Assembly: GCA_013115135.1 (NCBI GenBank)
Contig: JABANP010000295.1
Coordinates: forward strand, 1-64,000
DNA length: 64,000 nt
DNA from: Perkinsus olseni
Taxonomy: Eukaryota > Perkinsozoa > Perkinsida > Perkinsidae
Reading direction: 5' to 3'
Positions 47,180-56,984 of this stretch are shown here, one piece after another (position 1 is the first letter of the stretch; each line of letters opens with the position of its first letter). The notes under the pieces were generated by a model. The model searched no databases. It was not told where the DNA came from and saw only the letters and a list, made by a program, of their open reading frames with translations. The translations under genes were made by a program, and so were the position numbers.

Positions 47180-49283
47180 ATGGGTTCTTCATGCGTCCCC
47201 ACCACCATGACGACCATTCCGATGCAATCAACAACAACACATCGAGTTGTAGGGATCATTCGTCTAGTCGATGTAGCAAACCTACAAGTACTGCGAACAG
47301 CTACGATATGCTGATAGGAAGTGACCCGTACTGTGAGCGCAAGCGAGTACCTCTAGTATCACCAGGTCGTGTGCAATTGGCGTGGGTGAACCTCAGGAAA
47401 AGTTGGGCAACAGGGAAGAAACCTTGCAGCCTGCTCAGCATCGTGCTGCTGCCCCGTTACGATGATTCAGCAATTGATTATTGTACTGTATGGCATACAA
47501 CCCGGCACCAGAGCACCATCATCGAAGTGACATCGATCGGCCTGGTGGATGCTATCATAGGCTCACCATACAGCTGCAGAATGTCGATAATCTACTTTTA
47601 TTACTTCAATCATTGAGAGCTGTAGCCGGTAAGGACACAACAACAAAAGCAGCGGGGGACGGCAGTTCAACAATTCTTCACATAAGGGCAACTAATGATC
47701 ATAATGAGCAGACAGCAGCAGGCCTCTACATGACTACTGGTCAGCAACAACAACAGCCGCAGGCTTCCTGCCATGCCCTCCTTCAGAATCCTTATCCAAG
47801 ACAGTACTAGCGGGATGCTTCTTCCCTGCACATGCTTGTCGTGGATACGATTTGAAGGTAGTAGTTCCTCCCTCCTGCTAGTGTTGGTAGCACTACTGGT
47901 CTGCAGGCGTTTACATTCAATCATCGTCTAGGACGCCTACAGGAACTGCCAGTTCAAGAGTTCCCGGCGGAGTTTGCCATTTATGCATCACCCCTCATCA
48001 ACGCCCTGCAAGTAGGCCTGTTGTGTTAGTTCATGCTCTCCAGTACGATGGTTGAGGTATTCCGTGCCCCTACTATGGTGCGCCTCCTCTATGATTCTAC
48101 ACCACTCGATGCTGCTCATACTGATGGTGATACCGAAGATGATGGGGAGGATGATGATGCTGTATTGAAGGTCGTTGTTAATGATCAAAGCCTCGGGAAT
48201 GATGCCGAATGCCAGTGTGTCATACATACTGTAGTCCCCCCTGCTCCCCTCACCATCATCGTCGTCTATTCTCCATCAGGTTGCCATCAATGACGCTGAG
48301 AGGTTGGACGCAGACGAAGTATTGGAGACCGATGATCTACCCTCAGCCAAGTGTGATGTGCTTGCAACGGAGGTCTTGGCAGCGATCGGTCAGGAGCTCA
48401 CCGTTAGTTCTTATCTTGGTCAGTATTGTGTCGTACGCTCATACCAATGCATTCCTCCCAGGATCGAAAGGAGAGATCGCCCCGGGGGCAGCGTCTGTTG
48501 AGGCTAGTGTGTGTATAAGACAGCAGCCCTGTGGTGGTGGTGACTCTGATGGTCCCGCGTTCGAGATCAGAGCAACAGATTGGGCAGCTGATGCTGAAGT
48601 TGAAGTAAAGGCATCATCATCGTCAGCCATCCGACCAGTCCTGATGCAGCAGCAGCAGCTGATTGTAGGTCAGACTTCCACATCGACCTGGGGTAGTAGA
48701 CTCCGTTGCGATTGCTAATCCAACTCGGGACTCGATATCAACCCGAGTCCCACTATCAGGATTACTCTCTTTACTACGCTCACCGTGTAAGTCGTTGTTT
48801 TGCCCGTTTACATGCTTATCCCGATGACTCGTCAGGTATGAAGAAGCGTCTCCGTACTAGCGTATGGATACACGGCAGATCGCATGCATTGTCGGCAAGA
48901 TGGAGTATTCCACAGGAATCTGGTTATATATCACAATCAATTCTGTCGAGAGAAGACACCACGGGGTTGTCAGGTAGATCGCCGTCACTTCTGGCAGTAA
49001 GAGTGCTAGCTGCTGCTGGCATCGATGGACACAGCCCGGACGACCATCAGAGTCACCAGACGCCGTTCGAAGCACGTCTCGCCCGCGGATCGAACAAGAG
49101 ATTCCGACATCGCTGAGCGGCATGTTTCTCCGTCATTGTGTTGGGTTACTCAGGGCAATCCGGAGTGGACCATCTGAATACTCACACACGCCTCGTCACA
49201 AAAGACACGATCAGTTCTCTCATTTGCAGCAGATAGGATACCGTCCTCCTCCTCCTGCTGCTGCTGGGTGGTCCGCCAGTTAG
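47180..49283 (+). CDS. Hypothetical protein, multi-exon
   Basis: Not recognised. Coding exons I can support: MGSSCVPTTMTTIPMQSTTT and HRVVGIIRLVDVANLQVLRT from ATG 47180; HRLTIQLQNVDNLLLLLQSL with RAVAGKDTTTKAAGDGSS (47.55-47.7 kb); GLQAFTFNHRLGRLQELPVQ and EFPAEFAIYASPLINALQ (47.88-48.02 kb). These join across a possible 18-nt intron (48012-48029) to FMLSSTMVEVFRAPTMVRLL. Later come VAINDAERLDADEVLETDDL and GSDSDGPAFEIRATDWAADA-like acidic sequence, then an exon ending RPPPPAAAGWSAS at stop 49281-49283. Borders between 48.7 and 49.0 kb are uncertain. It could be two genes. Confidence 0.45.
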
Positions 49284-49313
49284 ACAACACAACTCCTGTA
49301 TAATTAACGTAAA

Positions 49314-50179
49314 TTACCGCATGATGGATCTGGTGCGGAGGTACTTGGTCTCCTTATCCTTAATCATCTCATCAAGAGCGACATATCCCCCACCCGCTCG
49401 GACGTGTGACGGCGATCTCGCAGTACTGACTTCCTCCTGTACCCAAGTCTGCTGCCCATCATTCATGTCGCTTGACCTTAACCGTCCCTGAGGCAACTTC
49501 TACTAATCCGACAACTGAGAGGTGAACAGGTGAGGGCATTGGTGTACTCCAGGAGGGGGGGAGAAGCTCTTCGTACCACAAACCGCCCAACTTCTCGGTG
49601 TATCTCCTCTTCTAACATCTGCACGCCTGATGAGCATTGCCCGAGAGGTAGACTCGTGTAAAGGCGCCATCGTACTTGTGGACCCCGCAGCTCGCAATCT
49701 CTCTGCCATCCGTACCGCAGTTGTATATGAAGTTAGCCACTCTTGCGAATGAACATTCTTCTTTCGGCGGCATCGATCGATTGCTTTCTCACAACTCAGT
49801 CGTATATCGTCCGACTTCGTCGATGATGATTTACGATGCTCATCAGTGAGTATTACGAGAAGGTCGCGGCTACGTTGGATATTCCGCAGTGCTACTTGGT
49901 ACCTTGACGCAGGAGGAGGTGATCCACAGACACCATGCAGACGTGTACATTCGATCCATAACAACGATTGATGTTTCATCCTCTCGGTCGAAGCTCTTTT
50001 GCACACTACGTATGGTGGACTCCTAGTCATTAACAGCACAGATTGCCCGACACCTCATCAGAGACCAGACCGACCAGATGATTGATGTGATCCTTCGCCT
50101 TCCTGAGCAGATCGATTAGCTCCTCAATATGTCGGCCATAGAGCCCCAAAGAAGTGCTTCCATGATGCAAATATGACAT
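49314..50179 (-). CDS. Hypothetical helical protein
   Basis: Not recognised. ATG 50179 starts MSYLHHGSTSLGLYGRHIEE, then LIDLLRKAKDHINHLVGLVS, a clear amphipathic helix. A central exon reads YQVALRNIQRSRDLLVILTD, CRRKKNVHSQEWLTSYTTAV and RMAERLRAAGSTS. The last exon reads QTWVQEEVSTARSPSHVRAG and GGYVALDEMIKDKETKYLRT to the stop at 49314. Splice positions between 49.5 and 49.65 kb and around 50.03 kb are ambiguous. The helical, basic content suggests a scaffold or SNARE-like protein without a membrane anchor. Confidence 0.45.
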
Positions 50180-50577
50180 CAACTATTCCCTGGTAACTCC
50201 AGAAAGCACTATCGGGACTATGATAGCGCCCTAGCAACGGGAAGCGTAGAAACTATGACGATACGTGTATGCAGGCCAGGGGAACGGGATGCCCCTCGCA
50301 CGTCAAATAGTAGTTGCTCTCGTACTGAGTATCCTCCTCCGATGGGATGGAACTTTTGCACGATTCGCGCGACTAGTGACGCTGCTTACCACCTCCGCCC
50401 CAGCTCGTCACCGGTATTAACACTGCGAACACAGACGCGTGATGGACAATGGAGACGAGGTGTCTTGGGTATTTTAACAGCTCTGTCGATCCTTTGAGTT
50501 ATCCGGTACAGTACTCGAGGTATATATGGCATAGAGAACACGCCGCTCTGATGATGATGGAGGTGGAGTATAGCTGT
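50180..50577. other. Gap between the hypothetical helical gene and MYND-AHSA1 gene
   Basis: 398 bp between two minus-strand genes. Short plus-strand frames here (50255-50497, 50449-50781) have no recognisable content and are likely shadows. It should contain the 3' end of the MYND-AHSA1 gene and the promoter of the 50179 gene. Confidence 0.35.
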
Positions 50578-51999
50578 CTAAAGCTTATGGTACTCAGTCA
50601 CAAATTCGCCCAACTTGGAAATAAACTGCGGGATGATGGCCTTAATTATGATAGACCGCGCTGTGGTGATGGCGTCCCTATCAACACCCTGCTTGTCCTT
50701 AACATTCACGTGGAAGGTGTAGGGCTCCATGTCATTAGCAAAGTCATCCACGGTTATATCCGCTTCAAGTTGAAGACCTGATCGAGGATCCCTTCCAGAC
50801 GACGGTCCTCCCCTCAGCGACAACTCACCCCTGAACGTGACACTGGTGCTCAATTTAAACTTGTAGTCGTATACATACCGAGCTGTACCTGTGCGGAAGG
50901 ATGATCGATCGGACGGTGGAGCTCGAAGGGAAACTAAGACAATCTCACCTCTGACGATCGGTATGGCAGCATCTCCTTCAAGATTGTTGACGGAATCAAC
51001 CACCACATTGATATCTTCGGGGCCAACAAAGGAAGAGCCTAGACCGACGAAGATTTCAAGGCTTCGACCTCATTGTGTCTGCTCCTCCTACCTGGAAGAT
51101 TGTTGTTGAGCCAATCATTGGCCCACTCGGTAGTATTCCGCTCTTCGTATCTAATGGTGAGTCAACTAACCACACATGAGCGTTATATTTATACGATGAC
51201 CAATCGAATGGTATCAAAGGATGGATGGGCGAAAGAAGACGGTATGCGGCCCCTACGTATCAGCTGTATTCCACACACTCCTCCCGGTGTGTCCCTCAGA
51301 CTCGGTCGCTTGGATTTTTTGAGGACTAGAAACACCGGCCTCCGACGCGCCGGCTTCCACTGCTGTCGATACGTCAATCTCGTGGGGCTTGAATTCTTGC
51401 TTATGTTCTGGTATCCACTCCCGATGACGATACCTTGTCGTTGACGATTGGATGACGTACTGATGACTCATAACCATCCTACCAGTTCAGCTTCTCATCC
51501 TCGACCACAACATCATCATCCTTAGTCGACCGGAATGGCTCGACCGTCTCTGAGATATCAGAAGACGCGATTCTGAAATCGCCTCTGATGGATAGCTCCG
51601 GAACTCACTTTTCTCAGCAGCTCGCTGTTGCCTTGCCTTCTTCTCAGCAGCCTCGACAGCAGGATCTTTCTTCGGTTGAGGCTTCTTGCAAATACGTTTG
51701 TGGAACCGCCAGTCCTCCTTCTGACACTTCCGATCGCAGTAGACTACCTTCTTACACACACCGCACCGCAAAGGATTCTCAGGAATCTTTCCGCAATTCG
51801 AACATTCCTGAGAATCATCAACAAGTGAAATCCGAGTTATACAGCGTAGGGAGAAGTGGAGCCAGAGAGGAGAGCCCACGACGCCTACCTTAGGAACGAC
51901 CTTCTGAGACTCAGATCCACTGGTAGTGTCATCCGCTCTCTGCTGAGTTTTGTCCATATCAGACAAGTCAACAGGCATCGGTGTTGGAATACCGTTCAT
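50578..51999 (-). CDS. MYND zinc finger fused to an Hsp90-activator (AHSA1 N-terminal) domain
   Basis: ATG 51999 begins MNGIPTPMPVDLSDMDKTQQ. A MYND finger follows: CSNCGKIPENPLRCGVCKKV then VYCDRKCQKEDWRFHKRIC, with all eight Cys/His ligands visible. A charged helix (KKDPAVEAAEKKARQQRAAE) and an acidic linker lead to Aha1-like elements: YEERNTTEWANDWLNNNLPG, VNNLEGDAAIPIVRGEI, RYVYDYKFKLSTSVTFRGEL, ADITVDDFANDMEPYTFHVN and the last helix KAIIPQFISKLGEFVTEYHK, stop 50578. Aha1 N-domains bind the middle domain of Hsp90 and stimulate its ATPase; MYND fingers bind proline-rich peptides. The fused product would be a cochaperone with a recruiting finger. The C-terminal AHSA1 domain is absent. Splice sites around 51.25-51.5 kb are approximate. 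Confidence 0.72.
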
Positions 52000-53045
52000 G
52001 ATGTTGTGTTAAGAGGTATCAGTGCAATAATACGGAAAGAGAAGTAATGCACAAAAGGCAATCAAGTGAAACTGTTGTTGAATAACATGACGATGCGTCC
52101 CGCCCCCGGACCAGATCAACCTTGAATCAACCTTTGCCAATTTGTGCAACGGAGACCTACAATTTTCCAAGAATAAAATGGACGGGCTCCACTAAGACTC
52201 CAACCGACTGTTGACTCCAGCTTGTTGTGCAGCATATACTGAAGGAAGAGCAACGCACTCGGTAATACAACATGACAGCATCGACGCAGGTGAAGCTAAC
52301 ATTATGATGATAACAATGGTGATAATGATGATGATGATGATAAGCACAAAGACTAGTTATGACTCGCCATACATCGGGGACAATACAAAATAAGCGCGAC
52401 GAGATTCTACCGCCACGTATCCGACTAAGCACTGAGCGGCGTCTGCATGAGCAGCAAGTATCACAACAACGTGTTGGAGAGGATCACAACAGGTGATTCG
52501 ATCCGATCGATGAGAGTTGTGGTGTTGATTCAGCAGTCTAAGAACAAGTGTGCTGCAGCAGCATATCTCGATAAGGTCCAGTAACAGTAATAGCAGTCCT
52601 ACGTGTTCATAAGAGCAACAACCATTGCTTAAGGCTGATAAGGTCGTATGGTACAACGACCAAGGAGCATACTGAACTAAGCATAGTAGGACAACTAGTT
52701 TGTTCAGATATCCCCTGATAGACCAGTATCTACTGGCACTCATCATAGTGAGCTAGATTCTACTTCTACCGTCCTCTGCATTCAGATACGTCACCTCGTC
52801 GTCGTCGCCCTCGTGTTGATGATGATTAGGATCATACTACGCAGAGGACAGTACAATACCAATAACAAATCTACGATGTGAATAGAGAGGATACTAATGC
52901 TAGTGCTGATCGATGTGATCGGCACTGAGTCCATGTTGTTATTGTTTCGTTTGTTGGAATCAGAAATGATGATGAAGTACCAAAAATGTGACAGCGACTG
53001 ACGATGACCAAAAATAAATTCTCAAGACCTCAGAGAAGACCTTCA
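52000..53045. other. Region without an assignable gene
   Basis: About 1 kb with GAT repeats at 52300-52350 and GTCGTCGTC near 52796. Minus-strand frames read HADAAQCLVGYVAVESRRAY and, in another frame, Val/Tyr/Ala-rich sequence that could be exons of a small minus-strand gene. I cannot place a start or family. The promoter of the MYND-AHSA1 gene must lie at its left end. Confidence 0.3.
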
Positions 53046-53830
53046 TGGCGACAAGCAGCAACAGCAGCAGGAGCCTCTACCGGCTACTGACTGATGATGA
53101 TGATGTTGGCGATGGTGTGGGTGAAATACTACTGCTATCGTTCGCAGTGTATAACATGGCTAGCATATAACCCCATTCAACAATGTAGTTACTTTCCGTG
53201 TTCAACGAAAGACGTGGAGCAAAAATTATATAACCCTCGTCGTACTTGGCAGAGTGAACACTCAACCGTCGAAGGGGTTGTTGTGGTTGTAGCGTACCTG
53301 TGTCGCTGGATACTCATGGTAGAGGCCTTCTCGGGGTGCTATGGGCAGATGAATAACTTCACGACCCTGCCGACCATGACCGATACGAGAGGAGTATGAT
53401 GATGAGGCCGAGCCTAGCGGAGCGTCATTTACGACGCCTGCATTAACTGAGCGTGACGACCGAGCTACTACTTCAGAGGCTGGGCTCTGGTGAACCTAAC
53501 AATAAGGATGTTGAACAGTCATATCATAGAGAGAATAGCTCAAGGAAGATCCACCAAAAAGCAGGCTGAAATATTACCAAGTTTGCTAAGGCTCTGCGCG
53601 CTGCCATCCGCAAGGCTCCAACTTGTACGTAGTCCATCCTGTCTCGGAGGACGGCTGTCGAACACTGTGTTGACTCAGCCAAGGATGCGCCACTCGCTAA
53701 AGACCAAGCAACCGATGACATCATATCACATGATACTCGAAGCTGATGCTCACATGTCCTGGGAAGGGTCCCGATCATACTTTCGCCACCATTCATAGAC
53801 GGTGCCGGGGCTAGGGTCTCACCGGGCTGA
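53046..53830 (+). CDS. Possible small multi-exon gene, unknown
   Basis: Low-confidence call. ATG 53046 opens MATSSNSSRSLYRLLTDDDD. Downstream plus-strand segments look coding: EAEPSGASFTTPALTERDDR (about 53405-53475), KFAKALRAAIRKAPTC (about 53583-53630) and LSRRTAVEHCVDSAKDAPLA (about 53640-53750). They lie in different frames, so at least three introns are needed. Borders could not be fixed. The end is placed before the convergent membrane-protein gene. Minus-strand frames over the same bases are the alternative. Confidence 0.3.
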
Positions 53831-53984
53831 CAATCAATCGTGACTGGATCACATATGGTGATGACTCACTACCATAGCTTCCAGGCGAACTCCCTGATGC
53901 TGCCCATCAGCAAGATGGGCGATAGGGTCCAAGGATCTGAGCAACAAGTCATCATGTTTGTAATCATCACGAAAGATGTGCCGT

Positions 53985-55134
53985 CTACAGCAGTGTGAGT
54001 TCAGAGCGAACGTCTTCGATGTCAATTCCACCGCCACCATCCGCAGCAGCTGCTGCCGAGGTATGGTGGTAAGGATTCATACGTAGGAATACACTCGACC
54101 TCGCCGAGGCCCCTCCATCATAATTAGCAGCATCAGTCGCCTTAAGTTCAGTGAAGCCTTTACGTCGGGCGGACCAGCCACAGTACTGAACACCAAGAGA
54201 CCATTTCCATAGCGTCAACAATGATGAGGTATTACCGCACAGGCAGCGATAAGGATACAGACGATACCCAATAACCCTCCGCTGAGGCCTCCAATAAGGC
54301 CAACATATATTGCCAAAGAATTGTTGTCCTTAGAGCCCTCATTGGTGGAGTTCGACGGTTGGGTAGTGGTTGTAGTTACCTACACTGAGATCCCTTGACG
54401 TTATAGATCGAAGTTAGTACCTGTGAATCAGTAGATGATGGTGGTGTACTAGATGGCATCCGAGTCGTGGGGAGGGCCGAATCCAGAGCTAACAACGCAC
54501 AATGATGGAAGAGCGTACGAACATGTACAATTTTACCAAGATCGGCAACAACTAGTGCACCCAGAGATATCTCATCGCTAGCCGTGAAGACTTTGAGACT
54601 GTATTGACCTGGCTCCAGAGTATTAGCTTCAATAGTGAAGATCTGATGATGATGATGATGCCAAAGCTGGAGATGATGAAGCGAGATAAGCATTACTACC
54701 CATTCCTCGCCGGGCATGTCTAATTGCTGCGTCCCACCCAATGGCCGATCATCCTTTGGTACACGTAGTGTATTAGACGACCTGAGTAGTAAAGCCGCTC
54801 CGCCAGTACTGCATACTATCATGCATGCACATCGTTATTACGCTCCTTTAGGTAAACCGTCCTCACCATATGCTATAAGGGAATCTGTATCCTTCATCCC
54901 AACAGCCTGTACTGCTATTGAACAAACATCACCATGAAGATCACACGCGTAGTTACCAGATCCGAGGAATTGCTGAGATCCAGGAAGCAACACGTTTCAC
55001 CACCCTCCAATACCACCATTCCACAGTCTTACCCTTGACGACGCTTCCGCTAAGCTCCTTGAGTACTCCATCTCATGCGGCATGGTCAGTGCTAACGATA
55101 GTGATGTGATGCATCTTAACCGCAACAGGCGCAT
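53985..55134 (-). CDS. Signal-peptide single-pass membrane protein, receptor-like
   Basis: From ATG 55134 the start MRLLRLRCITSLSLALTMPH is a good signal peptide. Luminal or extracellular exons follow: QQFLGSGNYACDLHGDVCSI with AVQAVGMKDTDSLIAYG, then a long exon containing IEANTLEPGQYSLKVFTASD and LGALVVADLGKIV, which is beta-rich. A Ser/Thr/Pro stalk (RMPSSTPPSSTDSQ) leads to a membrane helix VGLIGGLSGGLLGIVCILIA at about 54.25-54.32 kb. A cytosolic tail (RRKGFTELKATDAANYDGGA) runs to stop 53985. Hence a type I surface protein of unknown ligand. It shares a 195-bp divergent promoter with the HAD gene. Confidence 0.6.
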
Positions 55135-55182
55135 CTGACCATCTGCTAGCAACGACTACACTGTCTTTAACTATAGGCTCCA

Positions 55183-55213
55183 GGGCGCGCGCCTTCTTTT
55201 ACGGGCGAGCGCT
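55183..55213. promoter_or_regulatory. Two GC decamers in the divergent promoter at 55.2 kb
   Basis: The palindrome GGCGCGCGCC (55184-55193) and the decamer GGCGAGCGCT (55204-55213) are 10 bases apart. They lie between the start at 55134 (minus) and the start at 55330 (plus). The second is identical to the reverse complement of the site at 3511. Confidence 0.5.
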
Positions 55214-55329
55214 TTTTACATGCGCATCTCGAAACGGGCATTGCGATAAACGAACTGGCTCAAGGACATCAACGATGAGCTTCTTGGATACTATGCTTTT
55301 AGAGTTTTCATCTTCATTCTCGATACTCC

Positions 55330-56984
55330 ATGTTCGGCCCATTAAAGATCTCTGCCACTGCAGTTAAGAAGACTCTGAGCAACACTGCTGCCACCACTCC
55401 GGAACAAGGCCCAACTGCTACTGACTGGGTTCCGCTATCGTCTGACTACCTTCCCGAGGCCCACATCACCGGCGCTAAGGTGCGTTGGTCAGCTCGTTTT
55501 ACTTGAAAGTTGTATTGCCGACAGATTCTGGGTCAAGGCACTGATGACGTTGACGGCCCTGAGATCGCCACCAAGCTCTCACCAATACTCAGGAGCAGCT
55601 CCAGTCTGTTTTCGTTCTCACTTGGGTGGTCTACCGGTGTTCCTCAGGCCCACAACTCTCTCCAAGAATCTCTGCTGGGGACGTCAGTGCTGGTGAGTCT
55701 CTCCGGTCTGTTGCTCGTTAACCCGTGCTTTCTGTGCAGGTCGCGGCCGTCAGCTACTCTTTTTCGTCGACTGGGACGACACCATCCTTCCAACTACTTG
55801 GCTACGTACTTTTATCTAGCTCGGTATTAGACTGCGATCTCGCTCCAGATGTTTCTCATCAGGTGGGTGTAAGTATCTGACTAACTCCATCGCACAAATG
55901 GAGCAAATCGTTGCCAGGCAGGGTGGAAGTACGGCCGTTTTCGTGATTTCGTCTAGCCGGTGATGCAGTCCTTTATAGGTGTGAAGCTTCCAAGTTCGGT
56001 TCGTAGAGATCTCTCAGTTATCGAGGATTACGCCCTTGATCTGCTTCAGAAATGCTGTGATTTGGGTAGAGTTCTCGACGGACCCCATCTTGCCCGAGTA
56101 GTTCTTGTCTTTCAGGCTCTACAGCGATCGTTACCAATTCCTCCGCGAACTGGATACCGTTCACAGCCAAGCATTACCTACCTCGTCTTATACCTGTTTT
56201 GGAATCTATTCCATGCGTATCCGCGAGACCGCAACTGCCTGATAACGTACGTGCAGATCATACATCGGGCTTGCTACTGCGTGTTTCTCAGCTCTCAGCC
56301 CAGGCAGCTACTTGTATGGCGAGTTCATGGAAAACGATCAAATTTCAGGAAATGGCATGTGCTTATAATACGGATTTTGACTGTAAGTTTCTTACGATGT
56401 TTTTGCTTTTTGCTCTACACCGGTTCTTCAGGCATTGTATCCATAGGGGACGGATTCGCTGAGCGAACTGCCGTAATGGAGCTCCGCGATATTTTCCCGA
56501 AGTGTACATGTAAGTTGGTGCTGTGAGATCGGGCTGCCCGTACTCATTCTACACGTAGTCTTGACCGACAAAAGTAAGAGTTCATCGATAGGTAAAGCTG
56601 TGCGTTTCATGACTCAACCCAATATTTACATGCTGAGAGATGAGATTCGCCAGACTCTGGCCAACTTGGAGGAGATAGCGGACGTGGAAGGTATTTCAAT
56701 TGTCGCTTGTTTAAACATGTGTCACGGAAGGCTAGTTTTGTTTAGCGTCTATTCCGGACATTGCCAAGGTTAGTCAACTTCCTCGCGGTTTTGACGTGCA
56801 TCTACTTCACGACGGCAGGATGAGGCATCAAATGGTGAGGCTGCGACAGCACGTTGCGCAAACTGGCGCTACGGGGTAGGCATTTTTCTCTCCAGGTGCC
56901 TTGGCATCAGTCTGCGGACCTTTCTGGAGTCTCGGTTTTCCCGTTCCAGAGTGCGTAGCCGTCATCCTGGATGTATTGCAATGA
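55330..56984 (+). CDS. HAD-superfamily phosphatase-like protein
   Basis: ATG 55330 gives MFGPLKISATAVKKTLSNTA. Splicing to EQLQSVFVLTWVVYRCSSGP and SAGRGRQLLFFVDWDDTILP keeps the phase; FVDWDDT is HAD motif I with the nucleophile Asp. A 25-nt intron (55806-55830) follows TTWL. Later parts: QIVARQGGSTAVFVISSS (strand and motif II), WKTIKFQEMACAYNTDFDC, then VSIGDGFAERTAVMELRDIF (motif IV, GDG), VRFMTQPNIYMLRDEIRQTL and a last exon GPFWSLGFPVPECVAVILDV, stop 56982-56984. This is the HAD-like family common in oomycetes, diatoms and dinoflagellates; no substrate is known to me. The middle (55.95-56.3 kb) has unresolved splicing, so a pseudogene cannot be ruled out. Confidence 0.65.

Noticed and set aside
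55256..55264. TGGCTCAAG, like the 3' end of the dinoflagellate/perkinsid spliced leader, 66 bp before the HAD start
   Set aside because: Only 9 contiguous bases match and the remaining leader positions match poorly; about one such 9-mer every two windows is expected by chance.
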